A stretch of 38,923 nucleotides of DNA from DASSNR01 sp036278935 (GCA_036278935.1 DASUKA010000014.1:1-38923); one strand, 5' to 3'; counted from the first letter of the stretch, positions 26,101 through 34,752 are shown. Made by a program: numbers and translations. The notes: generated from the letters alone by a model not told the origin.

Positions 26101-26329
26101 CCTCGATATCGTCCACACGACCGCCGAACGACGCCGGTCCGATGGCGCGCCACGCGGAGTCCGGCCAGTCGCGAGACCATGTCGCTCCGGCGGCCGGCGC
26201 GCCGTCATCTGCCTGGCTGCGCTGCTGTGCGCGTCCGGCGACAGGCCACGCGAGCAGCGCGCCGGCCAGCAGCGCGGCGCACCGCGCGATCGTCCGCCGC
26301 GGCTCGCCGCCGCATCGGCGCATCGTCAT
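23180..26329 (-). CDS. Secreted Asp-box (BNR) / sortilin-like beta-propeller protein
   Basis: A 1049-residue exported protein. After a signal peptide (to about residue 35, AGRAQQ) come many WD40/YVTN/BNR-type blades. About eleven Asp-box-like motifs are visible (SxDxGxTW), for example YRSLDGGTTWQ, YRTRDGGHTWR, WRSLDGGDSWQ, MTTDGGAHW, MTNDGGASW and WSFDGGRHW. This matches the VPS10/sortilin-like 'glycosyl hydrolase' annotation group, in which no catalytic activity is established. A C-terminal Ig-like beta domain (about 790-890, with GMHRIVWDLHG and PAGSYTVTLRARG) and a helical tail (900-1030) follow. The start overlaps copy 3 of the unknown family (ATGA) and the end overlaps the peptidase start (ATGA). 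It probably binds proteins or polymers at the surface. Confidence 0.88.
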   Translation of the reverse strand: MTMRRCGGEPRRTIARCAALLAGALLAWPVAGRAQQRSQADDGAPAAGATWSRDWPDSAWRAIGPASFGGRVDDIEAVADDPRIIYVGSASGGVFRSRNGGVTWQPVFDAYGTALSIGDIAIAPSDRNVVWVGTGEANNRQTSTWGDGVYRSLDGGTTWQHMGLTQTQSIGRVVIDPHDPNTVFVAAVGHLWGPNEERGLYRTRDGGHTWRKVLGVDENTGVTDVAMAPDGHTLIAATYERRRRAWGFSGGGAGSGLWRSLDGGDSWQRITAGLPGGPTGRIGIAISKSNPNIVYAVIENRHGGVFRSDDRGASWTKESDLDPRPLYFSQIRVDPTNPDHVWLLATFLYTSIDGGKTFTTDSVFRFVHADTHALWIDPTQPAHMMLGTDGGVFITQDAARHWDYVNNLPIGQLYDISIDTREPYWIYAGVQDNGTFAFPSGTYSRGALTDDQVAFIGYGDGFQVAADPTNPRLVYTNSQNGRGYVTDLETREERRITPVAADSAHGYRFNWNTAILVSPDDPHTYYYGANRLLKTTDHGTTWQAISPDLTRNQKWRTLSLGAGIPPRDRTTLSRDDGINFYGTITTISESPRAKGTLYVGTDDGNVQMTTDGGAHWTNLTSRFHLPGPRWVSSVLASPHDARTAYVTFDGHYSDDMTPYVFMTNDGGASWHSIAGNLPAGDVMTTLAEDPRDPQLLFAGTEFGFYWSFDGGRHWAFPGGSLPHVKVDRIVVNERTNDLILATYGRGVIILDDIRALEAGDPARPQGAAQLFPMRRATEVYQWRDNPLGARVFRAPNTPVGALITYDLAGGGQHDTTSARIQVTNAQGTVVRDLSGPGTPGMHRIVWDLHGQLAFVPAAEDSGYYGAYRAPYVPAGSYTVTLRARGQTVSQPVQVRTDPNALATPEALHARATMEARIDSLSRVVADGRSTMAAVDSEYTHIAALLKRHAPSAQHDSLLAQVQTQLRAVARRLSPGYSSPVGQSFDLLGGLESSSTAPTEAEQRTLDRAVSGVRAGIATLNDIITKTLPRLRAKLGDLPAAAIKPVRVPR

Positions 26330-27084
26330 CGCGAGGGAGCGCCAGCGCTATCCGCGCCCGAGATCCGCCGCGTGACATGGCCATTCGCGTCAAGGAAATC
26401 CAGGCTCGCCACGCCGAGTGAATCCACGCGCAGCCGCAGCCGCGGGTTGCCCAGTTTGTCGGCCAGCGTGACCACGGCATCCTTGGCCTGATCCCGTCCC
26501 ACGAACAGGCGCTGGGCCGCCAACGGCTCGCCCGGCCTGGGATGCTCGAGCGCCTGCATGGCCGCGGTCTTCTTTGGCCCGTCGGGCATCTTCCTGATCG
26601 AATCGAGCCTGGCCGCCAACTCCACGATGGGCACATCGGCGCGGTCGACAAAGGTGAGCCCTGCCTGTCGCTTGCCGTTCCGATCGTTGTACTCCAGCAC
26701 GATCACCTGGTCTTCGTTGTACTGATCGAAGGAGAGATGCTCGGTCTGGTGGAAGGTCCCATCCTTCTCGCGCTTGCCGCCGAAGGTGAGACCGCCGTTC
26801 TCCGTCTCCTCGTCGTTGTAGAAGATGATCCCGGGCCGGGTGCCGCCAGGGTAGCCGAACGCCTTGCCGTAGGCGATCGGGCCGGGCGAGTGCGCGGCGT
26901 CGGAGATCACCATGCGTAGCTTCCCGTCCGGTTCCACGATGTTGATCCGCTCGGCGCTGATCTCCTTGAAGTGCGGCGCCTGCGACTCGCGGAATGCGAC
27001 GATCGAGAGGACGATCACCAACGACGTCGCTCCGTACGCATACCCCTTGAGGAAGCGCAGGTCGCTGCGTTTGTGCTCCGTCAC
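26326..27084 (-). CDS. Membrane-anchored protein of unknown family, paralogue copy 3
   Basis: A 252-residue protein with an N-terminal helix (about 13-30, YGATSLVIVLSIVAF) and the shared blocks RINIVEPDGKLRMVISD, GIIFYNDEETENGGLTFGGK, FDQYNEDQVIVLEYNDRNGK, RQAGLTFVDRADV, RLFVGRD and LRVDSLGVASLDFLDANGHV. The GTG at 27084 is chosen because GGGGAGG lies seven bases upstream; the longer frame from 27135 would start inside the esterase gene. Its TGA overlaps the Asp-box gene's ATG by four bases. It sits between the esterase and Asp-box genes, 35 bases after the former, so it is embedded in the hydrolase set rather than merely next to it. Confidence 0.82.
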   Translation of the reverse strand: MTEHKRSDLRFLKGYAYGATSLVIVLSIVAFRESQAPHFKEISAERINIVEPDGKLRMVISDAAHSPGPIAYGKAFGYPGGTRPGIIFYNDEETENGGLTFGGKREKDGTFHQTEHLSFDQYNEDQVIVLEYNDRNGKRQAGLTFVDRADVPIVELAARLDSIRKMPDGPKKTAAMQALEHPRPGEPLAAQRLFVGRDQAKDAVVTLADKLGNPRLRLRVDSLGVASLDFLDANGHVTRRISGADSAGAPSR

Positions 27085-27119
27085 TGTACTGCCTCCCCGA
27101 AGTGGAGTGGAAGGTGCGC

Positions 27120-28838
27120 TCACCGGTACTTCCATGCGTCGGTGTTCGCGCCAGCCGGCGCGTTGCGGGTCATGGCCGCGGCCATGGCGCGCAGCATGTC
27201 GCCGGTTGACGTGGGGCGGATGCCATGCGGCTTCATCGGCCGGCCATAGCTGAAGGAAGCCTCGGCACGCGGGTGCAGGGTGCTCTCGAGGAACTCCTGG
27301 AGCCTGTACACGGCCATATTGAGGTAGAAGTTGTCCATGTCGCCCACGTAGACATGCAGCTTCCCCACGAGCTGTGGGCCGATGGTGGTCCAGTGCTGCT
27401 GGGCATATGCGCGCAGATCGTAGCCGTGCTGGCGCATGTAGGTGGCGACCGAATGATCGATCGTGCCCGTCCGCTTGTTCCAGAGTGGCTTGGGGTAGCC
27501 GTCGTCGCCCACCGGGCCGTACACCGCTTCCCAGGCTTCCTGCTGCTCACCGGAGCGGCCGTGCGTGCCGAGCACGGATTCCAACTGTCCCTGCTGCCGC
27601 TCGGTGATCAGCACCTGGCCCGCGGCGTTGCGCATCATCGGGCGATCGGGGACGACCCACTGCGCGCCGGGCATCGTGAACGCATTGCTGTCCGCGTAGA
27701 TGTTCACCAGTGCCCACTGCCGGAAGTCCACCGGATCCGGATAGTAGATCCACGCGCCACCGAAGAACTCGGGGTGATAGAGCTGCAATGCGAGTGATTC
27801 CCACCCGCCCGTGGAGCCGCCGGACAGCACCCGCGCATACGGCTCGCGGATGATGCGGAAGTGCGATTCGATGTACGGAATGAGCTCGTGCATGATCGCG
27901 TCGCCGTACGGGCCGTTGTTCGCCGAGTTGACCGCGTACGAATCATCGAAGTACGGCGTCGGATGCAGGAACGTGACCATGAGCATCCGCGGGAAGTCGT
28001 CCGAGGTCCAGTCCCTGTAGAGCCGGTAGCCCTCGAGCCGTCGCAGGTTCACGACCCATGCGCGGTGGCCCACGACGTTCGAATCGACGGGCGTCGCCGG
28101 CGCCGACTGGAAGTGATACGGCGGGGCGAGGCTGAAGTGATCCTGCTCGTAATCCACGGGGTAGCGCACGTCCGGGTGCGTGTCGTAGCCCTTGGGCAGG
28201 AGCACCACCGCGCCCAGATACATCGGGTGGCCCCAGAACTTCGTGAGCAGCGCGCTCTGGATCTTCACGTGCTTCACCCACTTCGTGTCCGGCGCCACCT
28301 GCACGGGCGGCAGCACGCGCGTGAGCGAGAGCGGAATGGTGTAGCCCGAGCGCGGGTCGAGGTGCACCCGCGTGGGGGCACTGATCAGGTTGCCGGGTGA
28401 GGTGGTGAAGCTCTGCCCTTCCCACTGGTCCATATGCGCCCAGATGGTATGCCCATCGGCGCGATGGAACTGCGTGTAGACGTTCATCACGGCCTGCACC
28501 CAGTAGTCGCCCGCGGGAATGGCGGTGAGGCGCTCGACGGGAAACCCGGGAGTGGAGCTGTCGATGCGTGCCTCCTCGCCCGGCGCGAGCGCGCTCACAT
28601 CCGTCGCGAAAAAGGGAGCATTGGCGCCCAGCGCTCCCCCCTGGAAGCGCGGCTCCGGCGTGCTGTCCGTCGTGATGAACACGTACACGCGTCCGGTGAT
28701 CGGCTGGCTATGCACCGACGCCGGGAACGAGATCTCGAAGCGCGCACCACGCCCCTGCGCGGCGAGGGGCGCCGCACCCGAAAGCGCCGCGGCGGACGCC
28801 ATCAGGGCGGCTGCGCGCCAGATGGCGATCCGCCTCAT
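27120..28838 (-). CDS. Secreted esterase of the PF00756 (esterase D / enterochelin-esterase-like) family, copy 1
   Basis: A 572-residue exported alpha/beta hydrolase. The signal peptide (to about 30) ends ALSGAAPLAAQ. An N-terminal beta domain (about 33-200, including QITGRVYVFITTD-like strands and ADGHTIWAHMDQWEG) precedes the hydrolase domain. The nucleophile elbow is SGGSTGGW with Ser342 in a normal G-x-S-x-G. An acidic member may be in VYVGDMDNFYLN, and the catalytic His probably lies in GRPMKPHG near residue 545. The ATG at 28838 is used, with a GTG one codon earlier. It lies 33 bases after the SusD-like gene. Substrate is unknown; the family acts on carboxylic and siderophore-type esters. 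A paralogue lies at 35506. Confidence 0.85.
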   Translation of the reverse strand: MRRIAIWRAAALMASAAALSGAAPLAAQGRGARFEISFPASVHSQPITGRVYVFITTDSTPEPRFQGGALGANAPFFATDVSALAPGEEARIDSSTPGFPVERLTAIPAGDYWVQAVMNVYTQFHRADGHTIWAHMDQWEGQSFTTSPGNLISAPTRVHLDPRSGYTIPLSLTRVLPPVQVAPDTKWVKHVKIQSALLTKFWGHPMYLGAVVLLPKGYDTHPDVRYPVDYEQDHFSLAPPYHFQSAPATPVDSNVVGHRAWVVNLRRLEGYRLYRDWTSDDFPRMLMVTFLHPTPYFDDSYAVNSANNGPYGDAIMHELIPYIESHFRIIREPYARVLSGGSTGGWESLALQLYHPEFFGGAWIYYPDPVDFRQWALVNIYADSNAFTMPGAQWVVPDRPMMRNAAGQVLITERQQGQLESVLGTHGRSGEQQEAWEAVYGPVGDDGYPKPLWNKRTGTIDHSVATYMRQHGYDLRAYAQQHWTTIGPQLVGKLHVYVGDMDNFYLNMAVYRLQEFLESTLHPRAEASFSYGRPMKPHGIRPTSTGDMLRAMAAAMTRNAPAGANTDAWKYR

Positions 28839-28871
28839 CACGACGTTCTCATCATGGCGCGCACCTGTTGC

Positions 28872-30125
28872 TCACGACTTCGGGAAGTTGGGGTTGGCGT
28901 TCGTCTCCTCCGGTGGAATCGGCGCGCAGAAGTTGCTCCCGAACTGGTCGGCGCCGGCGGGGTTGTAGAACGCCGCCCCCACGGGATCCGTCAATACCGC
29001 ATCCAGCGGCACGGAGGGATTGCGGCGCAGATCGCCAAGCTTCTTTCCCTCCAGCCAGAAGTCGCGTGCGCTCTGATTCAGCAGCTCGGCCATGACCGAG
29101 GCGCTGTCCGCGCCGCCGCCGTAGGCTCCCTGCCCACCCGCCGCGCGTCGCTCGGTGATGAGCGTGAGCGCCGCGCCGGTGTCGCCGTTCCCGTGTACCG
29201 CCGCTTCGGCGGCGATGTAGCGCGCCTCGAGGCCGGAAGCGAGCCGGATCTGATCCGCGTAGCTCGTGTACTTGGCGGGGATGACGAGTGGAACGCCGTT
29301 CTCCGTACTGCCTCCCACGGAGCTGTCCACCGGCATGCGCGGATCACCGACGCGATAGCGCGCCGGAGCGATGGCATCAGCGATCGTCGTGTAACCGAAG
29401 ATCTGGTTGCCGAGCGTCGCCCGCGCGCTGACGTCGTTGGTCGTGATCGCGTTCGCGACGAAATCAGCGGGCACCAGCGCCGCGGTCTTTGCGGCGTTCG
29501 CGTAGTCGCCGTGTTGCAGATAGGCGCGGGCCAATCCGACATTGGATGCGTTGACGATGTCGGTGCCCGCCGCGCCGGCGGCAGTCGCCACCGTCACGGC
29601 CGCCGTGAATCGCGTGATGGCCGAATCGAGGAGCTCGGTGTCGCTCAGCTCCGGCCCGCCCTGAATGACGCCGGAGCACATCGTCTCCGCCATCAACTCG
29701 AGCGAGAAGCCCAGGTTCATCGACGCCCGAGCCAGGTTCACATCCGTCGCGGCATCCGGGCCATCCTTCAAGGCCGTCACCGCGTTCTCGTTGGAGGCGA
29801 CGGCAAGGCTGAGCGGGCCGAAGATGAACGAGGCGATGTCGTCGGACCCGGAGAAGGTGCGCGCTGAGAGGCGGTTGATTTGCAAGCGGACCTGCCCGGT
29901 CCACAGCTCTTCGGAAATGAGGCCGCCATACAGCGCAACGCTCTGAAACGCAGTGAAGAAGTTCGTCTGTGCCGAGAGCGACAGCGTCTGCCCATCGGCA
30001 TTCGGGTTGAACGTCGACGCGTCGATCACCGACGGATTCGTCACGTCCATATTGCATCCGGCGAGCCCGATCATCGCCGCACACGCCAGCAGTGACATGC
30101 GCATCGACCGCAAAAGAGTGCTCAT
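28872..30125 (-). CDS. SusD/RagB-like outer-membrane lipoprotein
   Basis: A 417-residue lipoprotein partner of the SusC-like receptor, forming the lid that captures the ligand at the outer surface. The signal runs MSTLLRSMRMSLLACAAMIG to LAGC with Cys24. The body is helical and TPR-like: AFQSVALYGGLISEELW, NVGLARAYLQHGDYANAAKTA, then YIAAEAAVHGNGDTGAALTLITERR, ending QSARDFWLEGKKLGDLRRN, which is the typical SusD C-terminal block. It is short for the family, as in the Gemmatimonadota-type RagB/SusD proteins. The ATG at 30125 has GAGAG upstream at good spacing; ATG at 30131 is possible. The start lies 9 bases after the SusC stop. Confidence 0.9.
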   Translation of the reverse strand: MSTLLRSMRMSLLACAAMIGLAGCNMDVTNPSVIDASTFNPNADGQTLSLSAQTNFFTAFQSVALYGGLISEELWTGQVRLQINRLSARTFSGSDDIASFIFGPLSLAVASNENAVTALKDGPDAATDVNLARASMNLGFSLELMAETMCSGVIQGGPELSDTELLDSAITRFTAAVTVATAAGAAGTDIVNASNVGLARAYLQHGDYANAAKTAALVPADFVANAITTNDVSARATLGNQIFGYTTIADAIAPARYRVGDPRMPVDSSVGGSTENGVPLVIPAKYTSYADQIRLASGLEARYIAAEAAVHGNGDTGAALTLITERRAAGGQGAYGGGADSASVMAELLNQSARDFWLEGKKLGDLRRNPSVPLDAVLTDPVGAAFYNPAGADQFGSNFCAPIPPEETNANPNFPKS

Positions 30126-30134
30126 GGTCATCTC

Positions 30135-33100
30135 TCAGAACTGAACGTTGAGCCGGACCAGCCAGCGCCGCGGCGGGGGCACGGTGAACTCTTCCGTGTT
30201 GACGAGCTGATCGAGTCCCCCGTTCGCCGTATTGGAAAGGACCTCAGGGTCGAAGCCCTGGAAGTCGGAGCTCTTCCACAGATGCAGGTTGCGGCCGCCG
30301 ACCGTGATCGATGCGCCGGAGGCATGGAGGCGGTTCGCTAGACTCGTGGGCAGCGTGATCGTGGCCGACACCTCCTGCAGCCGCACGAAGTCCGTGGGCT
30401 GCAGATAGCGGTCGAGCACGAGTCCCACGGGGTCGCCGTCCACGGTCTTGAATGGCCCGAAGCGGGCGATCTGCTCGGCCTTCGAGTAGCCTCCCTTGCC
30501 TGCGGGCAGATTCACTCCCGCGCTCGTGCCCGACAAGTCCTGGATGAGCGGCGTGACGTTCAGGATCTTCGCGCCGCGCTGGCTCGTGAACAGCGCATAG
30601 AGCCGCAGATTGTGGAACAACGTCACGGTATTGCTCAGATTCGCGGTGAACGTCGGCAGCTGCGGGCCAATGTAGACCGGCTCGTTGGTAACGGTGGCGA
30701 ATCCCCCCGCGGTGTCGACGCTGAGTATCTTGCTGGAGAACCACGCCGCCAGGGGCCGTCCCGGCGTATAGCGGAAGGTGAGATCAGGGCTGATCTCCGC
30801 CTGGTCGGGAATGACGATGCCGCCCAGGCCCACCAACCGGTTCCGCAGTGTGTTGCCGGTGAGCGTGGCGTTCCACGAGACGGCATCCCGGTCGATGGGC
30901 GTGGCGTGGAGCGTGAACTCGATGCCGCGGTTGTCCACCTTGCCGGCGTTGACGTACGGATTGACCAGGAAGGCCAACGATGGCGCGAGCGGATTCCGCA
31001 GCAGCAGGTCGGAGGTGCGCTTGTTGTAGTAGGTCAGCTCGAGGCCGGCGCGCTCGTGGAAGAAGCCCATATCGAGCCCGCCTTCGAACTCGGTGCCGCG
31101 CTCTGGCTTGAGGTCGGGGTTCCCGGGGCTGGCCTGCACGACGCCCGGCCCCACGCCACCCGTGGGCGTCACGTAGGGGAAGGGCGCGTACGTGCGGAGC
31201 GACGCGCCCGGCGTGGGCGAGCGTCCGGTGGTACCGAAGGCCGCACGCAGCCGGAGCGTCGAGATGAACGGCGCCACGTGCGCCCAGAACGGCTCCTTCG
31301 AGATGACGTACGACGCGCTCACCTTTGGCAGAAAGAACGCCCCGTAGGCGTGCCCGAACGCGGAGTTACGGTCGACACGGGCGCCCGCCTGCACGAAAAG
31401 CACGTCGCCGAAGCCAACCTGTTCCTGCGCGAAGAGTCCCCACGATTTCGCCTGGCTGTAGTCCTGATGCGATTCCGTGGACGACGCTGACGACACGAGA
31501 TTCGAGGAGTTGGCTGCCAGTCCGATGCCGACACCGGCCAGATAGTTATTCTCCGTGTTGATGTACTGGCTCCCGAACGAGAGATCGGACGAGATGTGGT
31601 CGTCGTGGCCAAACGCCGTCTTGATGTCGCCCAGGTAATCGACCGTGTAGATGTGGATGGGGTTCTGCACGTCCTCGACGTAGCCGTTTGCCTGGTCGCC
31701 GTTGTACCAGTTCTGGTCGTTCTTGGGAAAGAACGTGAAGCCATGCGTGGATGAGAGATCGGCGCCCACGGTGAGCCGGTTGGTCAACCAGTTGAACGGG
31801 TCATAGTGGATCTGCGCGGACGGCGTGAGGCGCGTGGTCGTCAACTGATTCAGCACGGCTTCCAGCCCCTCCGCCGGCGTGGGGAGGCCGCCGGTTCTCT
31901 TTCCGTCCGGGCCCACGCTCACCGCGAATGGGGAGGCGAAGAACTCGCCCTGCGTCAGATAGCCGTAGTTGGCGTCATCCCCTTCGGGGATCTTATACTG
32001 ATTGCGACTCAGCCCCACCATGGCATCGACGCGCAGCGTGGACGTGGGCGCCCAATTGAAGCTCGTACGACCCGTGGCGCGGTCGTAGGAGTTGTTCGCC
32101 GATGTGCCGGTCTCGTTGTTGATGCTGCCCGACACGAAGTAGCCGTAGTTGTCGCCCCCGCCATGGGCGTTGTATTCCACGGAGCCGAGGCTCCCGTTGT
32201 GGAACACGCCGTCGCGCACGAGCGGGTTGGCGGAGACGACGTCGCCGGCGGCTTTCCCCTGACACAAGTCCGGGCCGCCCGGTGCGACGAACGCGGCCGA
32301 GCAGGTGCCATAGGCTGCCAGCGGGGTGAAGTTCGGCTGGATCCGGTTCCACTCGGCCGTGATGTTCTGCGTGAACGATCGCGTGCCCAGCCGTCCCTTC
32401 TTGGTGATGATCTGGATGACACCGGCCGAGGCGTCCGCGCCGTACAGCGTGGCGGCGGCCGGCCCCTTCACGACCTCGATGCTCTCGATGTCATCCGGAT
32501 TGATGTCGTTCAGCGCGGTGACCGTCTGGCCGCCCAGCCCCTCGAGGTTGTGGTAGCCGCCGACGTCCTGCCGCGAGCCGCTGGAGACGCGCACGCCATC
32601 CACGAAGACGAGCGGGGCGTTGGAGAGGGAGATGGATGTCGCTCCGCGGATGTTGATGCGCGGTGCCGCACCGAGAGTGCCGGAGGCGGATGTGACGTTC
32701 ACTCCCGCCACGCGCCCGGTCAGCACATTGGTGACGGTGGAGACCGGAGCCTTGGCGGTCACGTCCGCCGCATCGATCGAGGCCACCACTGCACCCTGCG
32801 CGGCCCGCGTCTGATTCCCCGCGGTGCCGGTCACCACCACCTGCTCGAGCGCGATGGCCACCTCCTGCATCATCACGTTCACCGTGATGTCGCCCGCGCG
32901 GAGCGCGAAGGGGACCACGGCCGGCCGGTAGCCAATGCGGTTGACGCGCAGCGTATCCTGCCGCTCGGTCACCTGATCGGAGGGGACGACCAGTCGGAAC
33001 ATGCCGTTGTTGTCCGTGGTGGCGGCAAGGTGCGCGCTGGCCAGGCGCACCACTGCGCCGGGCACCGGCACGAGCGACGCGTCGGTCACCCTGCCGGTGA

Positions 33101-33581
33101 TGGTGGCCGGCGCTGCGCGCACGCTGCCGTCCGCGGCCGCCGCGGTGGGCGACGACGCGTCCACTTGTGCCGTGGACGCGAACATTCTCGCGGGCGCGTG
33201 GGGCGCCTCCTCCGGTGGTGACTTGGGGATGAGCACCACCTGCCCATCACCCTCCAGAAAGGTGAAGACCGTGCCCGAGAGGAGCGTCGTGAGCGCAGCG
33301 TTCACCGTCGCGGTGTCACAGGCACACGTCACCCGCTTGTCGGCCGGCAGCAGGCTCGGGCTGTACGCGAGCGGTACGCCGGATCGCTGGCTGAGCTGCT
33401 GGAGCGCCGTCACGAGCCTTGCCCCCTGCACGCGCAGATGCGCGGGGCGGCTGAGCAGCGACGCTGCCGTTGTCGATGCCGATGCATACCTCGCGGGCTG
33501 GACAGCCTGCGCGATCCCGACACCCGGCGCGAGGCCCAGTGCCATGGAGGCGAGCAGCTGCCCTACAGCGATTGTGTACAT
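30135..33581 (-). CDS. SusC-like TonB-dependent receptor with N-terminal STN signalling domain
   Basis: An 1148-residue outer-membrane transporter. In order: signal peptide (1-26); STN domain (about 47-118, LRVQGARLVTALQQLSQRSG through GDGQVVLIPK), which in FecA-type receptors talks to an anti-sigma factor; linker; carboxypeptidase-regulatory-like domain (160-240, ITGRVTDASLVPVPGAVV); TonB-box-like EQVVVTGTAG (246-255); plug with PRINIRGATSISLSNAPLVFVDG and IESIEVVKGPAAATLYG; then a 22-strand-type barrel ending LNVQF. GAGG seven bases before the ATG supports the start. It sits between the FecR-like gene (55-base gap) and the SusD gene (9 bases). Ligand unknown; the adjacent peptidase and esterase genes suggest a peptide or ester compound. 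Confidence 0.93.
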   Translation of the reverse strand: MYTIAVGQLLASMALGLAPGVGIAQAVQPARYASASTTAASLLSRPAHLRVQGARLVTALQQLSQRSGVPLAYSPSLLPADKRVTCACDTATVNAALTTLLSGTVFTFLEGDGQVVLIPKSPPEEAPHAPARMFASTAQVDASSPTAAAADGSVRAAPATITGRVTDASLVPVPGAVVRLASAHLAATTDNNGMFRLVVPSDQVTERQDTLRVNRIGYRPAVVPFALRAGDITVNVMMQEVAIALEQVVVTGTAGNQTRAAQGAVVASIDAADVTAKAPVSTVTNVLTGRVAGVNVTSASGTLGAAPRINIRGATSISLSNAPLVFVDGVRVSSGSRQDVGGYHNLEGLGGQTVTALNDINPDDIESIEVVKGPAAATLYGADASAGVIQIITKKGRLGTRSFTQNITAEWNRIQPNFTPLAAYGTCSAAFVAPGGPDLCQGKAAGDVVSANPLVRDGVFHNGSLGSVEYNAHGGGDNYGYFVSGSINNETGTSANNSYDRATGRTSFNWAPTSTLRVDAMVGLSRNQYKIPEGDDANYGYLTQGEFFASPFAVSVGPDGKRTGGLPTPAEGLEAVLNQLTTTRLTPSAQIHYDPFNWLTNRLTVGADLSSTHGFTFFPKNDQNWYNGDQANGYVEDVQNPIHIYTVDYLGDIKTAFGHDDHISSDLSFGSQYINTENNYLAGVGIGLAANSSNLVSSASSTESHQDYSQAKSWGLFAQEQVGFGDVLFVQAGARVDRNSAFGHAYGAFFLPKVSASYVISKEPFWAHVAPFISTLRLRAAFGTTGRSPTPGASLRTYAPFPYVTPTGGVGPGVVQASPGNPDLKPERGTEFEGGLDMGFFHERAGLELTYYNKRTSDLLLRNPLAPSLAFLVNPYVNAGKVDNRGIEFTLHATPIDRDAVSWNATLTGNTLRNRLVGLGGIVIPDQAEISPDLTFRYTPGRPLAAWFSSKILSVDTAGGFATVTNEPVYIGPQLPTFTANLSNTVTLFHNLRLYALFTSQRGAKILNVTPLIQDLSGTSAGVNLPAGKGGYSKAEQIARFGPFKTVDGDPVGLVLDRYLQPTDFVRLQEVSATITLPTSLANRLHASGASITVGGRNLHLWKSSDFQGFDPEVLSNTANGGLDQLVNTEEFTVPPPRRWLVRLNVQF

Positions 33582-33636
33582 ACGCGTTCCCTCGGAAAGA
33601 GACCTGCCGCTAATTCCGTCAATGTTGCACGCCGCA

Positions 33637-34617
33637 TCACCGCGCTCGCTTCGGTGAGAGCGTCACTACCCCGCCCTGCGCATCGCACCGCGCCCCGACA
33701 ATCTGACACACCACCGCCAGCACCTGCGTGGCACTCTGGTCGGTGAACGTTGCCGTGATGGTCTGGCTGGCCAACTCCGCATCGGTGATGGCCACGTGGA
33801 TGTCGTACATCCGCTCCAGCTCCGCGGCCACCTGGCGCAGCGGAGTGGACTGAAAGACGAGAAACTTTCCCACCCATGTCACCAGGCTGTCCGCGTGGAC
33901 CAGCCGTACCGGCGGGGAGGCCGCTCCGTTCGCGACATCGCTTTCTTCGCCCTCATGCACCTCCACGCTGTTCTCCTCCGTGGAGAGCGCCACGCGCCCC
34001 TTCACCACCACCAGCCGCAACGCCCGCGGCTGCGTCGCGATCTCGAAGCGCGTCCCCAGCACCTTCGCCTCACCCGCATTAGTGCGTACGACGAATGGGT
34101 GGTGCGGCATATGGGCAATGGCAAAGAACGCCCGGCCATCCAGGTGCACCGCGCGCGGATCACCGCCCTGGGCGAGCTGCAGCCGGCTGGATGGCGCCAG
34201 CCGCACCACGCTTCCGTCGCCCAACTGCACGGTGGCCAGCTCGCTCCGCCCGGTCACGACCTCGGCCGGCGCGGCCGGCGTGCTGGGCAGCCCGCCGCGC
34301 AGCGGATGCGCCAGGTCGACACCCAGGAGCAGCAGCGCCGCAGCGGCAATCGCGTAGGGCACCCATCCCGGCATGCGCGAGCGACGGCGTATCGCGGCCG
34401 GCGCCGCGGCGCGCGCGCGCGCCAGGAGCTCCGCCGCGCTCGGCGCCGCCGAGGCGCTGTCGAGTCCGCGCGTGAGCGCCCGCGCTGCGCCCAGCAGCCG
34501 CACGAGCTGCTGGTAGTGCCGCTCGTTCTCCGGCGTGAGCACACGCCACGTTGCCAGACGTTCCTGCTCCTCCGTGGTTGCTTCGCCGCGTAGCGCGCGC
34601 TGGATCAGTTCGTCCAT
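33637..34617 (-). CDS. FecR-like anti-sigma factor
   Basis: A 326-residue inner-membrane regulator that holds or activates the ECF sigma factor encoded just upstream. The cytoplasmic N-terminal domain (1-50, starting MDELIQRALRGEATTEEQER) is of the FecR/DUF4880-like type. One membrane helix lies at about 86-102. The periplasmic FecR domain (about 115-220) has TVQLGDGSVVRLAPSSRLQL and VVKGRVAL. The C-terminal part (245-320) is STN/DUF4974-like (FLVFQSTPLRQVAAELERMY). This end would contact the STN domain of the SusC receptor in a FecAIR-style relay. The gene is 135 bases downstream of the sigma-factor stop and may also have its own promoter. Confidence 0.92.
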   Translation of the reverse strand: MDELIQRALRGEATTEEQERLATWRVLTPENERHYQQLVRLLGAARALTRGLDSASAAPSAAELLARARAAAPAAIRRRSRMPGWVPYAIAAAALLLLGVDLAHPLRGGLPSTPAAPAEVVTGRSELATVQLGDGSVVRLAPSSRLQLAQGGDPRAVHLDGRAFFAIAHMPHHPFVVRTNAGEAKVLGTRFEIATQPRALRLVVVKGRVALSTEENSVEVHEGEESDVANGAASPPVRLVHADSLVTWVGKFLVFQSTPLRQVAAELERMYDIHVAITDAELASQTITATFTDQSATQVLAVVCQIVGARCDAQGGVVTLSPKRAR

Positions 34618-34647
34618 ACGTGCCGATGATACGCACGCGGACCGGCG

Positions 34648-34656
34648 ATCATACCA
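34648..34656 (-). promoter_or_regulatory. Candidate extended -10 promoter before the FecR-like gene
   Basis: TGGTATGAT on the minus strand fits an extended -10 (TGn plus TATGAT, five of six bases of TATAAT). Transcription would start near 34641, 24 bases before the ATG at 34617. The -35 position is poor, as is common with extended -10 elements. It could make the regulator independent of the sigma-factor transcript. Confidence 0.35.
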
Positions 34657-34752
34657 TCCGACGGGGCGGCCGAGGACAAAGGGCTACGATGCCGCCGTGA
34701 TCCGCCGCCTAACGGTCAGCATGAGCGGGTCATGGCCGCGGCGGCGCGCCGC

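Noticed and set aside
23180..26329. Calling the Asp-box protein a sialidase or glycosyl hydrolase
   Set aside because: Asp-boxes are structural. The Arg triad and the Tyr/Glu pair of sialidases were not recognised, so an enzymatic name would overstate the evidence.
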